33,129 bases of DNA from contig JABDEH010000010.1 in NCBI GenBank assembly GCA_013287215.1, positions 1-33,129 on the forward strand, written 5' to 3'. Positions 10,714 to 18,804 of the stretch are shown here, piece by piece (the first letter of the stretch is position 1; each line of letters starts with the position of its first letter). The notes under the pieces were generated by a model. It saw only the letters and a program-made list of their open reading frames with translations. It did not search any database and was not told the DNA's origin. Position numbers and translations under genes: made by a program. The DNA is from Chlamydiota bacterium (GTDB lineage Bacteria; Chlamydiota; Chlamydiia; Chlamydiales; Rhabdochlamydiaceae).

Positions 10714-11124
10714 TTATTTACCGTTTCCGGGTTTAGCTGCTGCCGGTTTTCCTGCGGGTGCGGCCGGTTTGCCGGCTGCGGCGGCTGCCGGTTTGCCAGC
10801 TGCGGCTGCGGGAGCGGCTGCGCCTGCGGCGGCGACGGGAGCGCCGGCTGCGGCTTCAAGCGCTTTCTTAGAGGAGTGTCCTTTAAAGATCCTGGTAGGG
10901 GAAAACTCGCCTAAGCGGTGTCCAACCATATTTTCCGAAACAAAGACGAGGATGAACTTTCGACCGTTGTGGACCTCAAAGGTATGCCCGATCATATCAG
11001 GAATGATCATGGAACGGCGGGACCATGTTTTAATTGGTTTTTTCATGCCCATGGTATTCAACTTTTCAACTTTAGCTAAAAGGTGATGGTCTACAAAAGG
11101 CCCTTTTCTTAACGATCTTCCCAT
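10714..11124 (-). CDS. rpsS: 30S ribosomal protein S19 with a C-terminal Ala/Pro/Lys extension
   Basis: Head protein that pairs with S13 near the A-site. Residues 1-88 form a complete S19: [20 protein letters not shown], then [26 protein letters not shown]. Most bacterial S19 proteins end close to here (about 88-93 residues). This one continues to residue 136 with a low-complexity tail built from repeated A-G-K-P-A-A units and ending KPGNGK. The reading frame runs unbroken to a stop 11 bases before rplV, so the tail is not an annotation artefact. It is positively charged and flexible by composition; its role is unknown. Confidence 0.96.
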   Translation of the reverse strand: MGRSLRKGPFVDHHLLAKVEKLNTMGMKKPIKTWSRRSMIIPDMIGHTFEVHNGRKFILVFVSENMVGHRLGEFSPTRIFKGHSSKKALEAAAGAPVAAAGAAAPAAAAGKPAAAAAGKPAAPAGKPAAAKPGNGK

Positions 11125-11132
11125 AATTCTCC

Positions 11133-11966
11133 CTATTTCCTACGGTCCTTGACAAGCCATTTATTCGATTTCTTCTTCGATCTGGTGCGGAATCCCTTCG
11201 TGTACATCGCCCATGGTGTTTGAGGAATGTATCCGTTATGCTTTCCTTCGCCTCCCCCGTGCGGGTGATCGACCGGGTTCATCGCGGTTCCGCGTACGGT
11301 GGGTCGAATTCCTTTCCAGCGGTTCCGCCCGGCTTTCCCTTCGATCCGTAGATTGCGCTCGGCATTGGAAACGGCACCAAAGGTCGCTTTGCAATTTTCA
11401 TTGACCAAGCGGACTTCGCCCGAAGGCATTTTTAACGTGACATAACCCGCGCTGCGCGCCATGAGCTGAGCGGACAATCCAGCAGAGCGGACAAGTTTAG
11501 CTCCACGGCCCGGCTGCAATTCAATGTTATGAATGACAGAGCCCAAGGGCATAAATTTCATTTTCATCGAGCAGCCCACGTTGAAGGGCGGCTCATCGCT
11601 CGTGATGACGGTAGCGCCGGCAGCGAGCCCTTGCGGAGCAATGATATATCTTTTTTCTCCATCGTTATAATGGAGGAGGGCAATGTGCGCGGTCCGATTG
11701 GGATCGTACTCAATCGAGGCAACTTTGGCCGGGATATTCTCTTTATCTCTCTTAAAATCGATCAGGCGATAAAATCGTTTGCATCCGCCGCCGATATGAC
11801 GCGTAGTGATGTGACCATGGTGGTTACGACCGCCGGTGCGTTTCTTAGTCACAAGCAGATTTTTCAGAGGAGCGACTGTTTGACGCCCAATACGGGTCAA
11901 TTCTTCATTACTAGTGAGGACCAGCTCTCTTTGGCTAGGAGTGACCGGACGAAATTTCTTTGTCAT
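11133..11966 (-). CDS. rplB: 50S ribosomal protein L2
   Basis: Core large-subunit protein required for subunit joining and peptidyl transferase activity. The signatures are [21 protein letters not shown], the central [29 protein letters not shown] region, and [16 protein letters not shown] near the C-terminus, which includes the conserved histidine. At 277 residues it has normal length. It lies between rplW and rpsS. Confidence 0.98.
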   Translation of the reverse strand: MTKKFRPVTPSQRELVLTSNEELTRIGRQTVAPLKNLLVTKKRTGGRNHHGHITTRHIGGGCKRFYRLIDFKRDKENIPAKVASIEYDPNRTAHIALLHYNDGEKRYIIAPQGLAAGATVITSDEPPFNVGCSMKMKFMPLGSVIHNIELQPGRGAKLVRSAGLSAQLMARSAGYVTLKMPSGEVRLVNENCKATFGAVSNAERNLRIEGKAGRNRWKGIRPTVRGTAMNPVDHPHGGGEGKHNGYIPQTPWAMYTKGFRTRSKKKSNKWLVKDRRK

Positions 11967-11986
11967 AATTCTTTCAAAACTCCCGT

Positions 11987-12325
11987 TTATACTTTATCAT
12001 CGATCGCTTGTCCCTTTTCCAGGGTGACGATCGCTTTTTTAAAGGCCGGCTTAAGGCCTCTTCGCCCTCTTACGGACTTAGGCTTCTGCTTGTAATTACT
12101 CGTGTTTACAGCGACGACTTTAATGCTTTTTTCTGCATAAATCTCTTCGAGGGCGAGGGCAATTTCTTGCTTGCTCGCTCTTTTATCCACGAGAAAGACG
12201 TATTTTGGGGCTTCGCACTTTTTAATACAAGGATTGCTCTGATTATACTGAAGGTTTTCGAGCATTCTCGTCTTTTCAGTGACATGGCGCGATTTGACAA
12301 CGTCATATGGTGTTTTCTTTAACAT
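11987..12325 (-). CDS. rplW: 50S ribosomal protein L23
   Basis: Tunnel-exit protein that binds trigger factor and SRP. The core is [49 protein letters not shown]. The N-terminal part contains [12 protein letters not shown]. At 112 residues it is slightly longer than E. coli L23, with an extra stretch ([16 protein letters not shown]) typical of chlamydial forms. It lies 2 bases after rplD. Confidence 0.96.
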   Translation of the reverse strand: MLKKTPYDVVKSRHVTEKTRMLENLQYNQSNPCIKKCEAPKYVFLVDKRASKQEIALALEEIYAEKSIKVVAVNTSNYKQKPKSVRGRRGLKPAFKKAIVTLEKGQAIDDKV

Positions 12326-12327
12326 AG

Positions 12328-12975
12328 TTACTCGCCTCCCCCTAATAGGATCATCAATTGGTCGACAGCTCCGTCAAGGACCACAAGTTCATGGTTGACA
12401 GCGACATCATAGCCGCTCACATTGGGCGTCAGCATAAACTCAACTTTAGGTATATTGCCCATGCTTTGGATAAATGGAACATATTTTTCAGCGAGTTCGT
12501 CGCCGAGGAACAGAACCCTTTTTCCTTCCATTTCACGGCTGCGGAGGAAGTCGACGATTTTCTTGGTTTTTGGAGCGGAAAATGTTTCGAACTGAAGAAC
12601 ATGGAGTTTGTTGTCTAAAATCTTCTCTGAGAGCAGATGGCGGATGGCCGCCCTTCTCGCTTTTTTATTGATGCGCACATGCTGGTCTTCTTTCATTCTT
12701 GGCGTATGCACTCTTCCGCCGCCTTTGTACTGAGGAGCCGCAAGACATCCCTGGCGGGCTCTTCCCGTCCCTTTTTGGGCGTGAGGCTTTTTCCCAGTAT
12801 GATTGACCTCTGAACGGTTCTTGGTGTGCGCGGTCCATTGTCTAGCGTTCGCAGCTAATGCTACGAGGTAGTCTTTGATCATTTGGCGATTTGCGTCCGC
12901 CTTTACGAGATCTTCAGGCAGCTTCACTTCACCCACCTCTTGACCTAAAAGATTATATTTTTTGACCGTAGCCAC
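12328..12975 (-). CDS. rplD: 50S ribosomal protein L4
   Basis: Large-subunit protein whose loop lines the exit tunnel; in E. coli it also represses the S10 operon. WTAHTKNRSEVNHTGKKPHAQKGTGRARQG is the tunnel-loop signature, followed by AIRHLLSEKILDNKLHVL. At 215 residues it has normal length. It lies between rplC and rplW. Confidence 0.97.
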   Translation of the reverse strand: MATVKKYNLLGQEVGEVKLPEDLVKADANRQMIKDYLVALAANARQWTAHTKNRSEVNHTGKKPHAQKGTGRARQGCLAAPQYKGGGRVHTPRMKEDQHVRINKKARRAAIRHLLSEKILDNKLHVLQFETFSAPKTKKIVDFLRSREMEGKRVLFLGDELAEKYVPFIQSMGNIPKVEFMLTPNVSGYDVAVNHELVVLDGAVDQLMILLGGGE

Positions 12976-12984
12976 AATGTACTC

Positions 12985-13629
12985 CTATTTCGCTTTCTTC
13001 TTAGGTTTCATGAGGTAGACGACTCCGTTGATACAGCCGGGGACCGCGCCTTGGACGAGGATCACCTGCTTCTCTTCATCAATCTTTAATACTCTCAAAC
13101 TCTGGGTCGTGACTTGCTCGCCGCCCATACGGCCCGATTTTTTCTGACCTGGCAAGCAGCGTCCGGGAGATGTTCTCATCCCGCAAGAACCGCCGTGTCG
13201 GTGAAATCCGGAACCGTGGGCCGCGGGGCCGCCGGCAAAACCATGGCGCTTAATTACCCCTTGGTGCCCTTTCCCCTTTGACGTCCCTGTCACATCGACA
13301 AATTGGTTGTCGGAAAAATAGGCGACGCCGATCTCTTGCCCGAGGGCATAAGACTCCGTATTTTCCACTTTCGACTGCTTCATGTATAATCTAGGCTCAA
13401 CACCCGCTTTCGCATAGTGCCCAACCAATGGCTTGGTCACATTTCCGCGACGGCCCCCCTTCGCCACAATCCCGGATAATTGCAGGGCGTTATAGCCTTC
13501 CTTATCCTTATGCTTAATCTGGGTGACGACATTAGGCTCGACGGCAATTACGGTACAAACGACAACATCGCCCTTCTCATCAAAGAGCCGCGTCATACCT
13601 TTTTTTCTTCCTATGATCTTTAGTGTCAT
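12985..13629 (-). CDS. rplC: 50S ribosomal protein L3
   Basis: Early assembly protein near the peptidyl transferase centre. It begins MTLKIIGRKKGMTRLFDEKG, and the central loop contains GHQGVIKRHGFAGGPAAHGSGFHR with RTSPGRCLPGQKKSGRMG. It has 214 residues. It is the first gene of this run. rpsJ (S10), which starts the S10 operon in most bacteria, is absent upstream, as in chlamydiae, where it lies elsewhere. Confidence 0.98.
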   Translation of the reverse strand: MTLKIIGRKKGMTRLFDEKGDVVVCTVIAVEPNVVTQIKHKDKEGYNALQLSGIVAKGGRRGNVTKPLVGHYAKAGVEPRLYMKQSKVENTESYALGQEIGVAYFSDNQFVDVTGTSKGKGHQGVIKRHGFAGGPAAHGSGFHRHGGSCGMRTSPGRCLPGQKKSGRMGGEQVTTQSLRVLKIDEEKQVILVQGAVPGCINGVVYLMKPKKKAK

Positions 13630-13713
13630 AATTTTTCCTTAAAAAACAGAGTGGAAGGCGGAAGCGATTAGACTAGGTTACTTCTCAAATCTCGCCAAAG
13701 CGGAAAGGCTATC

Positions 13714-13799
13714 AAAATTCTTGATTTTTACACAATCAAAATTTCTCCGAGCCTCTCATCTAATGTGCTAGGATAGTTCCTTCTCAGATATTTTTTCAA
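13714..13799 (-). promoter_or_regulatory. candidate promoter region of the ribosomal cluster
   Basis: On the minus strand, TTGAAA (13799-13794) and TATCCT (13775-13770) are 18 bases apart. A second weaker pair, TTGATT and TTTGAT with 17-base spacing, lies closer to rplC around 13746-13717. Either could drive the S10-spc-alpha transcript, leaving a 5' leader of roughly 80-140 bases. No leader structure was recognised by eye. Confidence 0.4.
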
Positions 13800-13897
13800 C
13801 AATTTTCGAGAAAAATGATCACAATTAGCGAGGCGATCGCCCCAAACACGGCAGAAATCAGGGCCCATTCCCATAGGGAAAGCTTAGGGTGCGGCAT
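13796..13897 (-). CDS. possible 33-residue single-span membrane protein
   Basis: A short open frame starts at an ATG (13897-13895) inside the last codons of the preceding 176-residue gene and ends TGA at 13796. It encodes MPHPKLSLWEWALISAVFGA followed by IASLIVIIFLENC. Residues 8-30 form one strongly hydrophobic helix with a basic N-terminal flank and an acidic C-terminal one, as in small membrane proteins. A weak GGGAG lies nine bases upstream. The start overlapping the upstream gene suggests coupled translation. No family is recognised and its length is below usual gene-calling limits, so it could be chance. Confidence 0.4.
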   Translation of the reverse strand: MPHPKLSLWEWALISAVFGAIASLIVIIFLENC

Positions 13898-14414
13898 TTG
13901 GAGCGGCTCCCGGAGACGGCGAGGAATGCGTGAGATAGCTTCCCACCCCTAGAAGGCTAAAACTGGTCACCATAAAAGTGCAATATAGGGCATTTGTGAC
14001 CGAGTTGACGTAAAAAAGGGTGATCACTTCCAGCACTGCGAAAATCACTGTGGCCACGACATAGGCCTGACGGATCATAGGGTAGGGGTCTACGCCCGGA
14101 GTGCGCACTTTTAACGAATGCTCTCCAGAAATAATTTGGATGATCAAAGAGGAGAAATTGAGCGTTCTCTCAAATTTATGGGGGATCGCCCAAGAGAGCC
14201 ATCGGACTTTATTTGCTGTATAGATAAAAGTCACCGTTGAGGCGCACAAATAGACGGTATCGACAAACAAAGCCAGCCCTTTCTCTAGGGTGCAAGCCTC
14301 CTGAAACTTAACGAGGCTCCAGGCGGTCCGCCCTGCTGCATACAGCGAAGTCGCTGAATAGAAGTACGCAGAAAAGCGATCCATCGATGAGATATCAGCT
14401 GAACTGGGAGTCAT
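13884..14414 (-). CDS. hypothetical membrane protein, candidate inclusion-membrane (Inc-like) protein
   Basis: The family is not recognised. The 176-residue product has no signal peptide. Hydrophobic stretches lie at about 46-66, 117-136 and 141-162; the last two form a closely spaced pair with a short turn, the bilobed pattern typical of chlamydial Inc proteins. The C-terminus is Pro/Ala/Ser-rich (SSPSPGAAPNAAP). The gene lies between rplC and fmt, where C. trachomatis carries CT529 (Cap1), an Inc protein. The position and hydrophobicity pattern are observations. Inc function is inference, since no sequence similarity to Cap1 was verified. Confidence 0.75.
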   Translation of the reverse strand: MTPSSADISSMDRFSAYFYSATSLYAAGRTAWSLVKFQEACTLEKGLALFVDTVYLCASTVTFIYTANKVRWLSWAIPHKFERTLNFSSLIIQIISGEHSLKVRTPGVDPYPMIRQAYVVATVIFAVLEVITLFYVNSVTNALYCTFMVTSFSLLGVGSYLTHSSPSPGAAPNAAP

Positions 14415-14538
14415 AAGCCCTAAATTTTCATAAAATCATTTGTCACAGGCAATCATCATGCAGAGGTTTTATAACAAATCTTTCGCTACTTGTCGACAAC
14501 AGAGTTTGAGGAGCCTTTCCCGCAGCAGCGGAAAAGGC

Positions 14539-14645
14539 GAAATTGTTCAAAACTATTTTCTTTACAGTGCTGCCCCTTTACACATGTCGGGGACGCCAGA
14601 CACGGAGTGTGGTGTCCCCGACATGATCTATGGAAGCACTCCTCC
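14539..14645. repeat. dispersed hairpin repeat, copy 1
   Basis: This stretch matches 20971-21071 over about 105 bases. Its core is an inverted repeat with arms 14583-14598 and 14610-14625 and an 11-base loop. The arms pair over 16 bp with one G-T. The flanking words ccccttta before and gatctatggaa after are shared with the other copy. It lies in the 278-base gap between the two cap1-position membrane genes. A smaller near-perfect hairpin at 14513-14538 lies just beside it. REP/BIME-like mobile repeat or structured terminator are the likely explanations. The gap holds no convincing gene. Confidence 0.75.
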
Positions 14646-14692
14646 TGAATTCCTGGAAATTTTATTTTAGACATTTCCTGATCTTTCTTTTC

Positions 14693-15331
14693 TTAAAAAG
14701 TGATCCAGGTGTCTGAGAAGATTTCGGTGAGGTACATGCAGGTGAAGAGTGCTAGGATGAGGAAGGAAGAAATGGGGATGTGAATAAATAACGCCACTGT
14801 CATCAAGATGGCGGCAATGAGGCCATAAACGCTGGTCACAAAGCGCGACGCAGCTTGGATGAGGGCGTTTTCTCCCGTTACAGTGACATCGCTGTACTCA
14901 TACAGTCGATAGGAATTGATCCCCACAAGAGCAGCGCTCGCAGAAAGCCCGGCGCCTGCCGCTACTGAAGTCAGAGCTGCCTTGATTAACGGCGGCAGAA
15001 AAGAGAACGCGTAACGATTGATGACTTTTACGGAACTAATCGCCACTTTCACCACATCAGCGCCTGCGCGGACAACCTCTAAAGATTTATTCAACTGCCA
15101 ATCATTCCAAACACGATATTCGTCCTGCAGTTTGACGACCTTTTTGTTCAGCTTGAGCGGCTTGGCGAGATCATCTAAAATACCTTTTTTATCTTTAAAC
15201 TGACCCCAAATCCGAGAAACGGTATGTTCCGGGTTGAGGCGCTCCATCCAATCTAAAGCAAGGGAGGTCCCGTTGAAGATTTGCTTCTTATAAGGAAAAT
15301 CTGGAATATATTTTGTAATGTAACTTGTCAT
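14693..15331 (-). CDS. hypothetical membrane protein, candidate inclusion-membrane (Inc-like) protein
   Basis: The family is not recognised. The product has 212 residues. Residues 1-110 are soluble, charged and largely helical. Hydrophobic segments follow at about 112-138, 165-184 and 187-205, the last two as a tight hairpin pair near the C-terminus. There is no cleavable signal. Together with the preceding 176-residue gene it fills the interval between rplC and fmt that holds the Inc gene CT529/cap1 in C. trachomatis. The similar layout of the two proteins hints at distant paralogy, but residue-level similarity is not obvious. Membrane location is well supported; Inc function is inference. 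Confidence 0.75.
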   Translation of the reverse strand: MTSYITKYIPDFPYKKQIFNGTSLALDWMERLNPEHTVSRIWGQFKDKKGILDDLAKPLKLNKKVVKLQDEYRVWNDWQLNKSLEVVRAGADVVKVAISSVKVINRYAFSFLPPLIKAALTSVAAGAGLSASAALVGINSYRLYEYSDVTVTGENALIQAASRFVTSVYGLIAAILMTVALFIHIPISSFLILALFTCMYLTEIFSDTWITF

Positions 15332-15339
15332 AATACAGT

Positions 15340-15366
15340 ATTATAACATGTATACTTAGTTAGATT
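15340..15366 (-). promoter_or_regulatory. candidate -10 element of the 212-residue membrane protein gene
   Basis: A perfect TATAAT (minus strand 15345-15340) lies only eight bases before the ATG at 15331. The -35 position is poor. The sequence ataata-cag-tattat overlaps the -10 as a short dyad. If used, the transcript would be leaderless or nearly so. The 54-base gap to fmt also holds the fmt 3' end. Confidence 0.35.
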
Positions 15367-15385
15367 AAATCGAAAAATAATTTCA

Positions 15386-16318
15386 TTATAGAAATGAAAT
15401 TGAACAATGAACCCCTTTAATAAAATCTTCAGTTTTCATTGTCTTCTTTCCCTCGAGCTGAACCTCGAGGAGGGCAAGGGCGCCTTGGCCGCACGCGATC
15501 TGCAATCCCTCCTTAGCATCAAAGACTAAAATTTCTCCTGGCTGGCCCTTCTTTTCTAAAATAGGGGCAGAACGTTTGATTTTAAGCCTTTTTGCTTCAC
15601 TGCCCACCCAGAGGGTGCACCAGGCTCCCGGAGCGGGAGAAAGCGCTCTAATGCGGTTATGAAGGTCTTGGGCAGGGTCTGTCCAGTTAATTTTTTCATC
15701 TTCAGGAGTGATTTTGTGCGCAAACGTTACGCCATCCTGATTTTGGGGAATTCTTTTGACTGTCCCCTGTTCAAAGTCATGCAAAATTTTTAGAAGTAGC
15801 GGACATGACGCTGTGACAAGTTTTTCTTCTAATTCACCGCATGTCATCGAAGGGGAAACAGCGACCTCTGCGGTCCCCAGCATATCTCCGGCATCCATCT
15901 TGAGGACCATCTCGATGATGGTGACCCCGGTAAGGGGATCCCCTGCCAGGAGGCATCTCTGCATGGGTGCGGCTCCGCGGTATTTGGGAAGCAGGCTGGC
16001 GTGGATATTGATGCACCCCCATTTGGGGATGTCTAAGATATTTTGCTTAATGATTTCCCCATAAGCGACCACAACGAAGAGGTCTGCTTTGTATTCTGCC
16101 AAGGTTGCGGCAAATTCGGGTGTGGAGGCTTTTTCAGGCTGATGGACGGGGATGTCTTGGTTTAGGGCTTCTTTAACGGGAGGAGGTGTAAGCTGCTGCG
16201 ACCTTCCGCGAGGGCGGTCAGGTCTTGTCACGACAGCCAAAATTTCTACGTTTTGAGAAAGTAAAAAAGAAAGAATGCGAGCGGCAAAAGGGGAAGTCCC
16301 AAAAAATACGATCTTCAT
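15386..16318 (-). CDS. fmt: methionyl-tRNA formyltransferase
   Basis: Formylates the initiator methionyl-tRNA using 10-formyltetrahydrofolate. The N-terminal formyltransferase fold begins MKIVFFGTSPFAARILSFLL. The catalytic motif NIHASLLPKYRGAAPMQ supplies the Asn and His, and the catalytic Asp lies in VLKMDAGDML. The C-terminal tRNA-binding domain (from about 205) follows INWTDPAQDLHNRIRALSPAPGAW. At 310 residues it has normal length. It lies 9 bases after lpxA, in the same order as the chlamydial lpxC-fabZ-lpxA-fmt run. Confidence 0.97.
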   Translation of the reverse strand: MKIVFFGTSPFAARILSFLLSQNVEILAVVTRPDRPRGRSQQLTPPPVKEALNQDIPVHQPEKASTPEFAATLAEYKADLFVVVAYGEIIKQNILDIPKWGCINIHASLLPKYRGAAPMQRCLLAGDPLTGVTIIEMVLKMDAGDMLGTAEVAVSPSMTCGELEEKLVTASCPLLLKILHDFEQGTVKRIPQNQDGVTFAHKITPEDEKINWTDPAQDLHNRIRALSPAPGAWCTLWVGSEAKRLKIKRSAPILEKKGQPGEILVFDAKEGLQIACGQGALALLEVQLEGKKTMKTEDFIKGVHCSISFL

Positions 16319-16327
16319 TCCAGGTTT

Positions 16328-17170
16328 TTAGACGCCTTCTTCTAGCAGCTCTTCAAACTCTTCAAAATCTTCTTGGGGTTCATGGGCAATCCCTTGCAGT
16401 CCGATCAAACCTCGGCGGGAATTGCGGCAGAACTCAAGCCAATGTTGGATGTGAGGGGTGATCTCGATCTCGTCTTGGATTCTTTCAATCGCTTCGGTCA
16501 AATGAAGCCCTGAACGATAGGTTAGCCGGAAAGCCCTGGTCAGATCGCGGCGCACTTCATAAGGGAACCCTTGTCTTTTCAGGCCCACTAAGTTAAGGCC
16601 GCCGAGTTTGTAGGGAACCCCCGCGCCGATTGTGTAGGGAGGGACATCGTGCGTGATACGGCTCAAGCCCCCTACCATGGCATAGCAGCCGATGCGAGAA
16701 AATTGGTGGACGGGGGTCATGCCGCCGATAATAGCAAAATCTTCGACGGTGACGTGCCCAGCTAACATGGCATTGTTTGCCATAATGACGCGATTTCCGA
16801 TCACGCAATTATGGGCGACATGGCAGTAGGCCATAATCAAGCAATGGTCGCCGATACGGACCACGGAATTTTCCTGGCAAGAGGAATTGATGGTCACAAA
16901 TTCGCGGATCTCACAGAATTTACCAATGATCACATAGGTTTTTTCTCCGCGGAACTTAAGATCTTGCGTTTTCGTCCCGATGCTCGCCGACGGCCATACG
17001 ACGGTCCCCTGGCCAATGGTCGTGTTCCCATCGATATAGGCATGAGACTTGATCACGACATCATCTTCTAAAACTACGGTGCCTTTGATGATGGCATACG
17101 CTTCGACTGTTACATTCTTCCCGATCTGTGCACCGGGCTCTATAATTGCGGCAGGATGTATTTTAGACAT
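16328..17170 (-). CDS. lpxA: UDP-N-acetylglucosamine acyltransferase
   Basis: First step of lipid A synthesis: transfers a hydroxyacyl chain from ACP to the 3-OH of UDP-GlcNAc in the cytosol. The N-terminal two thirds are hexapeptide repeats of a left-handed beta helix (IHPAAIIEPGAQIGKNVTVEAYA and onward). MAYCHVAHNCVIGNRVIMANN holds the catalytic His. The C-terminal helical domain starts near NLVGLKRQGF. At 280 residues it matches the chlamydial length. Acyl-chain selectivity cannot be read by eye. fabZ lies 30 bases upstream. Confidence 0.97.
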   Translation of the reverse strand: MSKIHPAAIIEPGAQIGKNVTVEAYAIIKGTVVLEDDVVIKSHAYIDGNTTIGQGTVVWPSASIGTKTQDLKFRGEKTYVIIGKFCEIREFVTINSSCQENSVVRIGDHCLIMAYCHVAHNCVIGNRVIMANNAMLAGHVTVEDFAIIGGMTPVHQFSRIGCYAMVGGLSRITHDVPPYTIGAGVPYKLGGLNLVGLKRQGFPYEVRRDLTRAFRLTYRSGLHLTEAIERIQDEIEITPHIQHWLEFCRNSRRGLIGLQGIAHEPQEDFEEFEELLEEGV

Positions 17171-17200
17171 GTGATTCCAATTCTTTTAAATTTTGAATAA

Positions 17201-17671
17201 TCAGAGCTGGTCCCTATCAACAAGGGCAAACCCTATTTCAGCTTCTACACAAAGTTGGTCATTTACGGTCGCTTTGGCTACGATCCTTCCCCCTTTTGCA
17301 CTGACGTGCATGCCGGTCGCATGCAAAAGTAGAACATCTCCGGGCACCACGGGCCTGCGGAACTTTGCATTATTAATCGTGAGCAGCAAAGCAATCTGCC
17401 GGGTGTATCCTTTCTGGTGGATCAGGATCCCGCCTGTTTGGGCGAGAGCTTCCAAGATCAACACCCCAGGCATGATAGGCACTCCGGGAAAATGTCCGAC
17501 AAAAAACTGTTCGTTCACGGTCACATTCTTTTGACCAATGATGATGTTTTCCTCAATGTTCAGATGAACAATTCTATCGACCAATAAAAAGGGATAGCGA
17601 TGCGGCAGAATTTTTATGATCTCTTTCGCATCAAAAATGACAGGAGGCTTATGAGCAACCGTTGCAGACAT
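17201..17671 (-). CDS. fabZ: 3-hydroxyacyl-ACP dehydratase FabZ
   Basis: Dehydrates 3-hydroxyacyl-ACP to enoyl-ACP in fatty acid elongation, competing with LpxA and LpxD for the same hydroxyacyl pool. It has the hot-dog fold with ILPHRYPFLLVDRI and the active-site segment GHFPGVPIMPGVLILEALAQ, giving His60 and Glu74 as the catalytic pair. It has 156 residues. Its ATG shares one base with the lpxC stop (TAATG), so lpxC and fabZ are translationally coupled. That makes sense because their balance sets the lipid A to phospholipid ratio. Confidence 0.97.
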   Translation of the reverse strand: MSATVAHKPPVIFDAKEIIKILPHRYPFLLVDRIVHLNIEENIIIGQKNVTVNEQFFVGHFPGVPIMPGVLILEALAQTGGILIHQKGYTRQIALLLTINNAKFRRPVVPGDVLLLHATGMHVSAKGGRIVAKATVNDQLCVEAEIGFALVDRDQL

Positions 17672-18519
17672 TACAATCTCTCCATCTTAGTAAGTACCTG
17701 TTTGGCAAATGCCACATTAGAGCTATGACCTGAACGGACCGCGATGATATGTGCTAGAAAAGAAAAGCCCATCAACGAAAGATCTCCGATCACATCTAAT
17801 ATTTTATGGCGCACCATTTCGTCGGGGAAGCGAAGGCCTCCGGGATTGGCAACTCGGTTGTCTTTAATGATCACCGCGTTCTCCAAACCTCCCCCTTTGA
17901 TCAAACCTTTTTCGACCAGAGGGGCCACTTCCTCATAAATGCAGAAAGTGCGACAGGGTGCAATTTCCTTTTTAAAACGATCCTCATTTACCTGTACAGA
18001 ATAATATTGTGTTCCGACGACGGAAGAGTGGGGATAAGATAGGGTGTAGGTGATCCGATATTCATCGGACGGGAGAGCGACCAAGTGCACATCGCCTTGC
18101 GACCAAGAAACGGGAGCCCTCAGACGGTAAACAGCTTTAAGCTCTTCTTGCTCTAGAACGCCGGCAGCTTCAATCTGTTCAACAAATACCAGGGCGCTTC
18201 CATCAAATATCGGCAATTCTGCTCCGTCAATTTCAATCAAAGCATTGTCGATTCCGCAAGCAAGCAGCGCGGAAAGAAGATGTTCAACTGTTTGAATGAT
18301 AACACCTTCATGACCTAAAATCGTGCATCTGGGCGTTGCCTGCACATGTTCGAGTTTGGCGCTCAGCCGGGGACGGTTTGGCAAATCGGTCCGTTGAAAA
18401 ACGATGCCGGACCCGGCCGTCGCAGGATGGATCTTGAGATGGACGTGCGTCCCTGTAAATAAAGCATGGCCCGACAAATGGATAGAGACCTTCAACGTGC
18501 GCTGTCTTTGGCTGACCAT
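17671..18519 (-). CDS. lpxC: UDP-3-O-acyl-N-acetylglucosamine deacetylase
   Basis: Zinc-dependent committed step of lipid A synthesis. Two LpxC domains are visible. The first zinc His lies in TVEHLLSALLACGIDNALIEIDG; the second His and the Asp lie in RHKILDVIGDLSLMG; the catalytic C-terminal His is in RSGHSSNVAF. I chose the ATG at 18519 (MVSQRQRTLK, preceded by AAAGGA), because homologues begin close to the QRTLK motif. An in-frame TTG at 18558 with GAGG upstream would add 13 residues. Length is about 282 residues. It heads the lpxC-fabZ-lpxA-fmt run. Confidence 0.95.
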   Translation of the reverse strand: MVSQRQRTLKVSIHLSGHALFTGTHVHLKIHPATAGSGIVFQRTDLPNRPRLSAKLEHVQATPRCTILGHEGVIIQTVEHLLSALLACGIDNALIEIDGAELPIFDGSALVFVEQIEAAGVLEQEELKAVYRLRAPVSWSQGDVHLVALPSDEYRITYTLSYPHSSVVGTQYYSVQVNEDRFKKEIAPCRTFCIYEEVAPLVEKGLIKGGGLENAVIIKDNRVANPGGLRFPDEMVRHKILDVIGDLSLMGFSFLAHIIAVRSGHSSNVAFAKQVLTKMERL

Positions 18520-18589
18520 CGATCCTTTTTGCAGCTCTAGCTCTGTCGTTAGTGTCAAACGATACCTCAGTAATCACTTTCTGAACTTC

Positions 18590-18800
18590 TTTAAACTATA
18601 AAAAGTTAGCCCAATTACCTATTTTCAGCAAGGTTTAAAAATTTTCTGTGACATTTTAACTTTGGGTCGACACCTTAAGGAGGGGAAGAACCTGTGTTTT
18701 TGGTCTTCGCAACAAACTATCAAATCTTACAGATGAGACTTCGAAACGGTACTAGACTACAATAAGACGAGAAAAGATCGCAATTGGTTAAATTTGTTTG
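18590..18800 (-). promoter_or_regulatory. intergenic region upstream of lpxC
   Basis: This gap of roughly 250-280 bases separates lnt from lpxC. A TATAGT element (minus strand 18600-18595) is the best -10 candidate for the lpxC run, with a weak -35. I see no gene, tRNA or strong hairpin in the remainder. Confidence 0.3.
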
Positions 18801-18804
18801 TTTT

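Noticed and set aside
14440-14674. Short ORFs on both strands between the two membrane genes
   Set aside because: They run through the hairpin repeat and have no coding character.
13884-15331. The two membrane genes as SecE or ribosomal-associated proteins
   Set aside because: Length, helix layout and lack of motifs do not fit SecE or any ribosomal protein.
18577-18804. Possible tRNA or small RNA upstream of lpxC
   Set aside because: No cloverleaf, TTCRA loop or strong hairpin could be found by eye.
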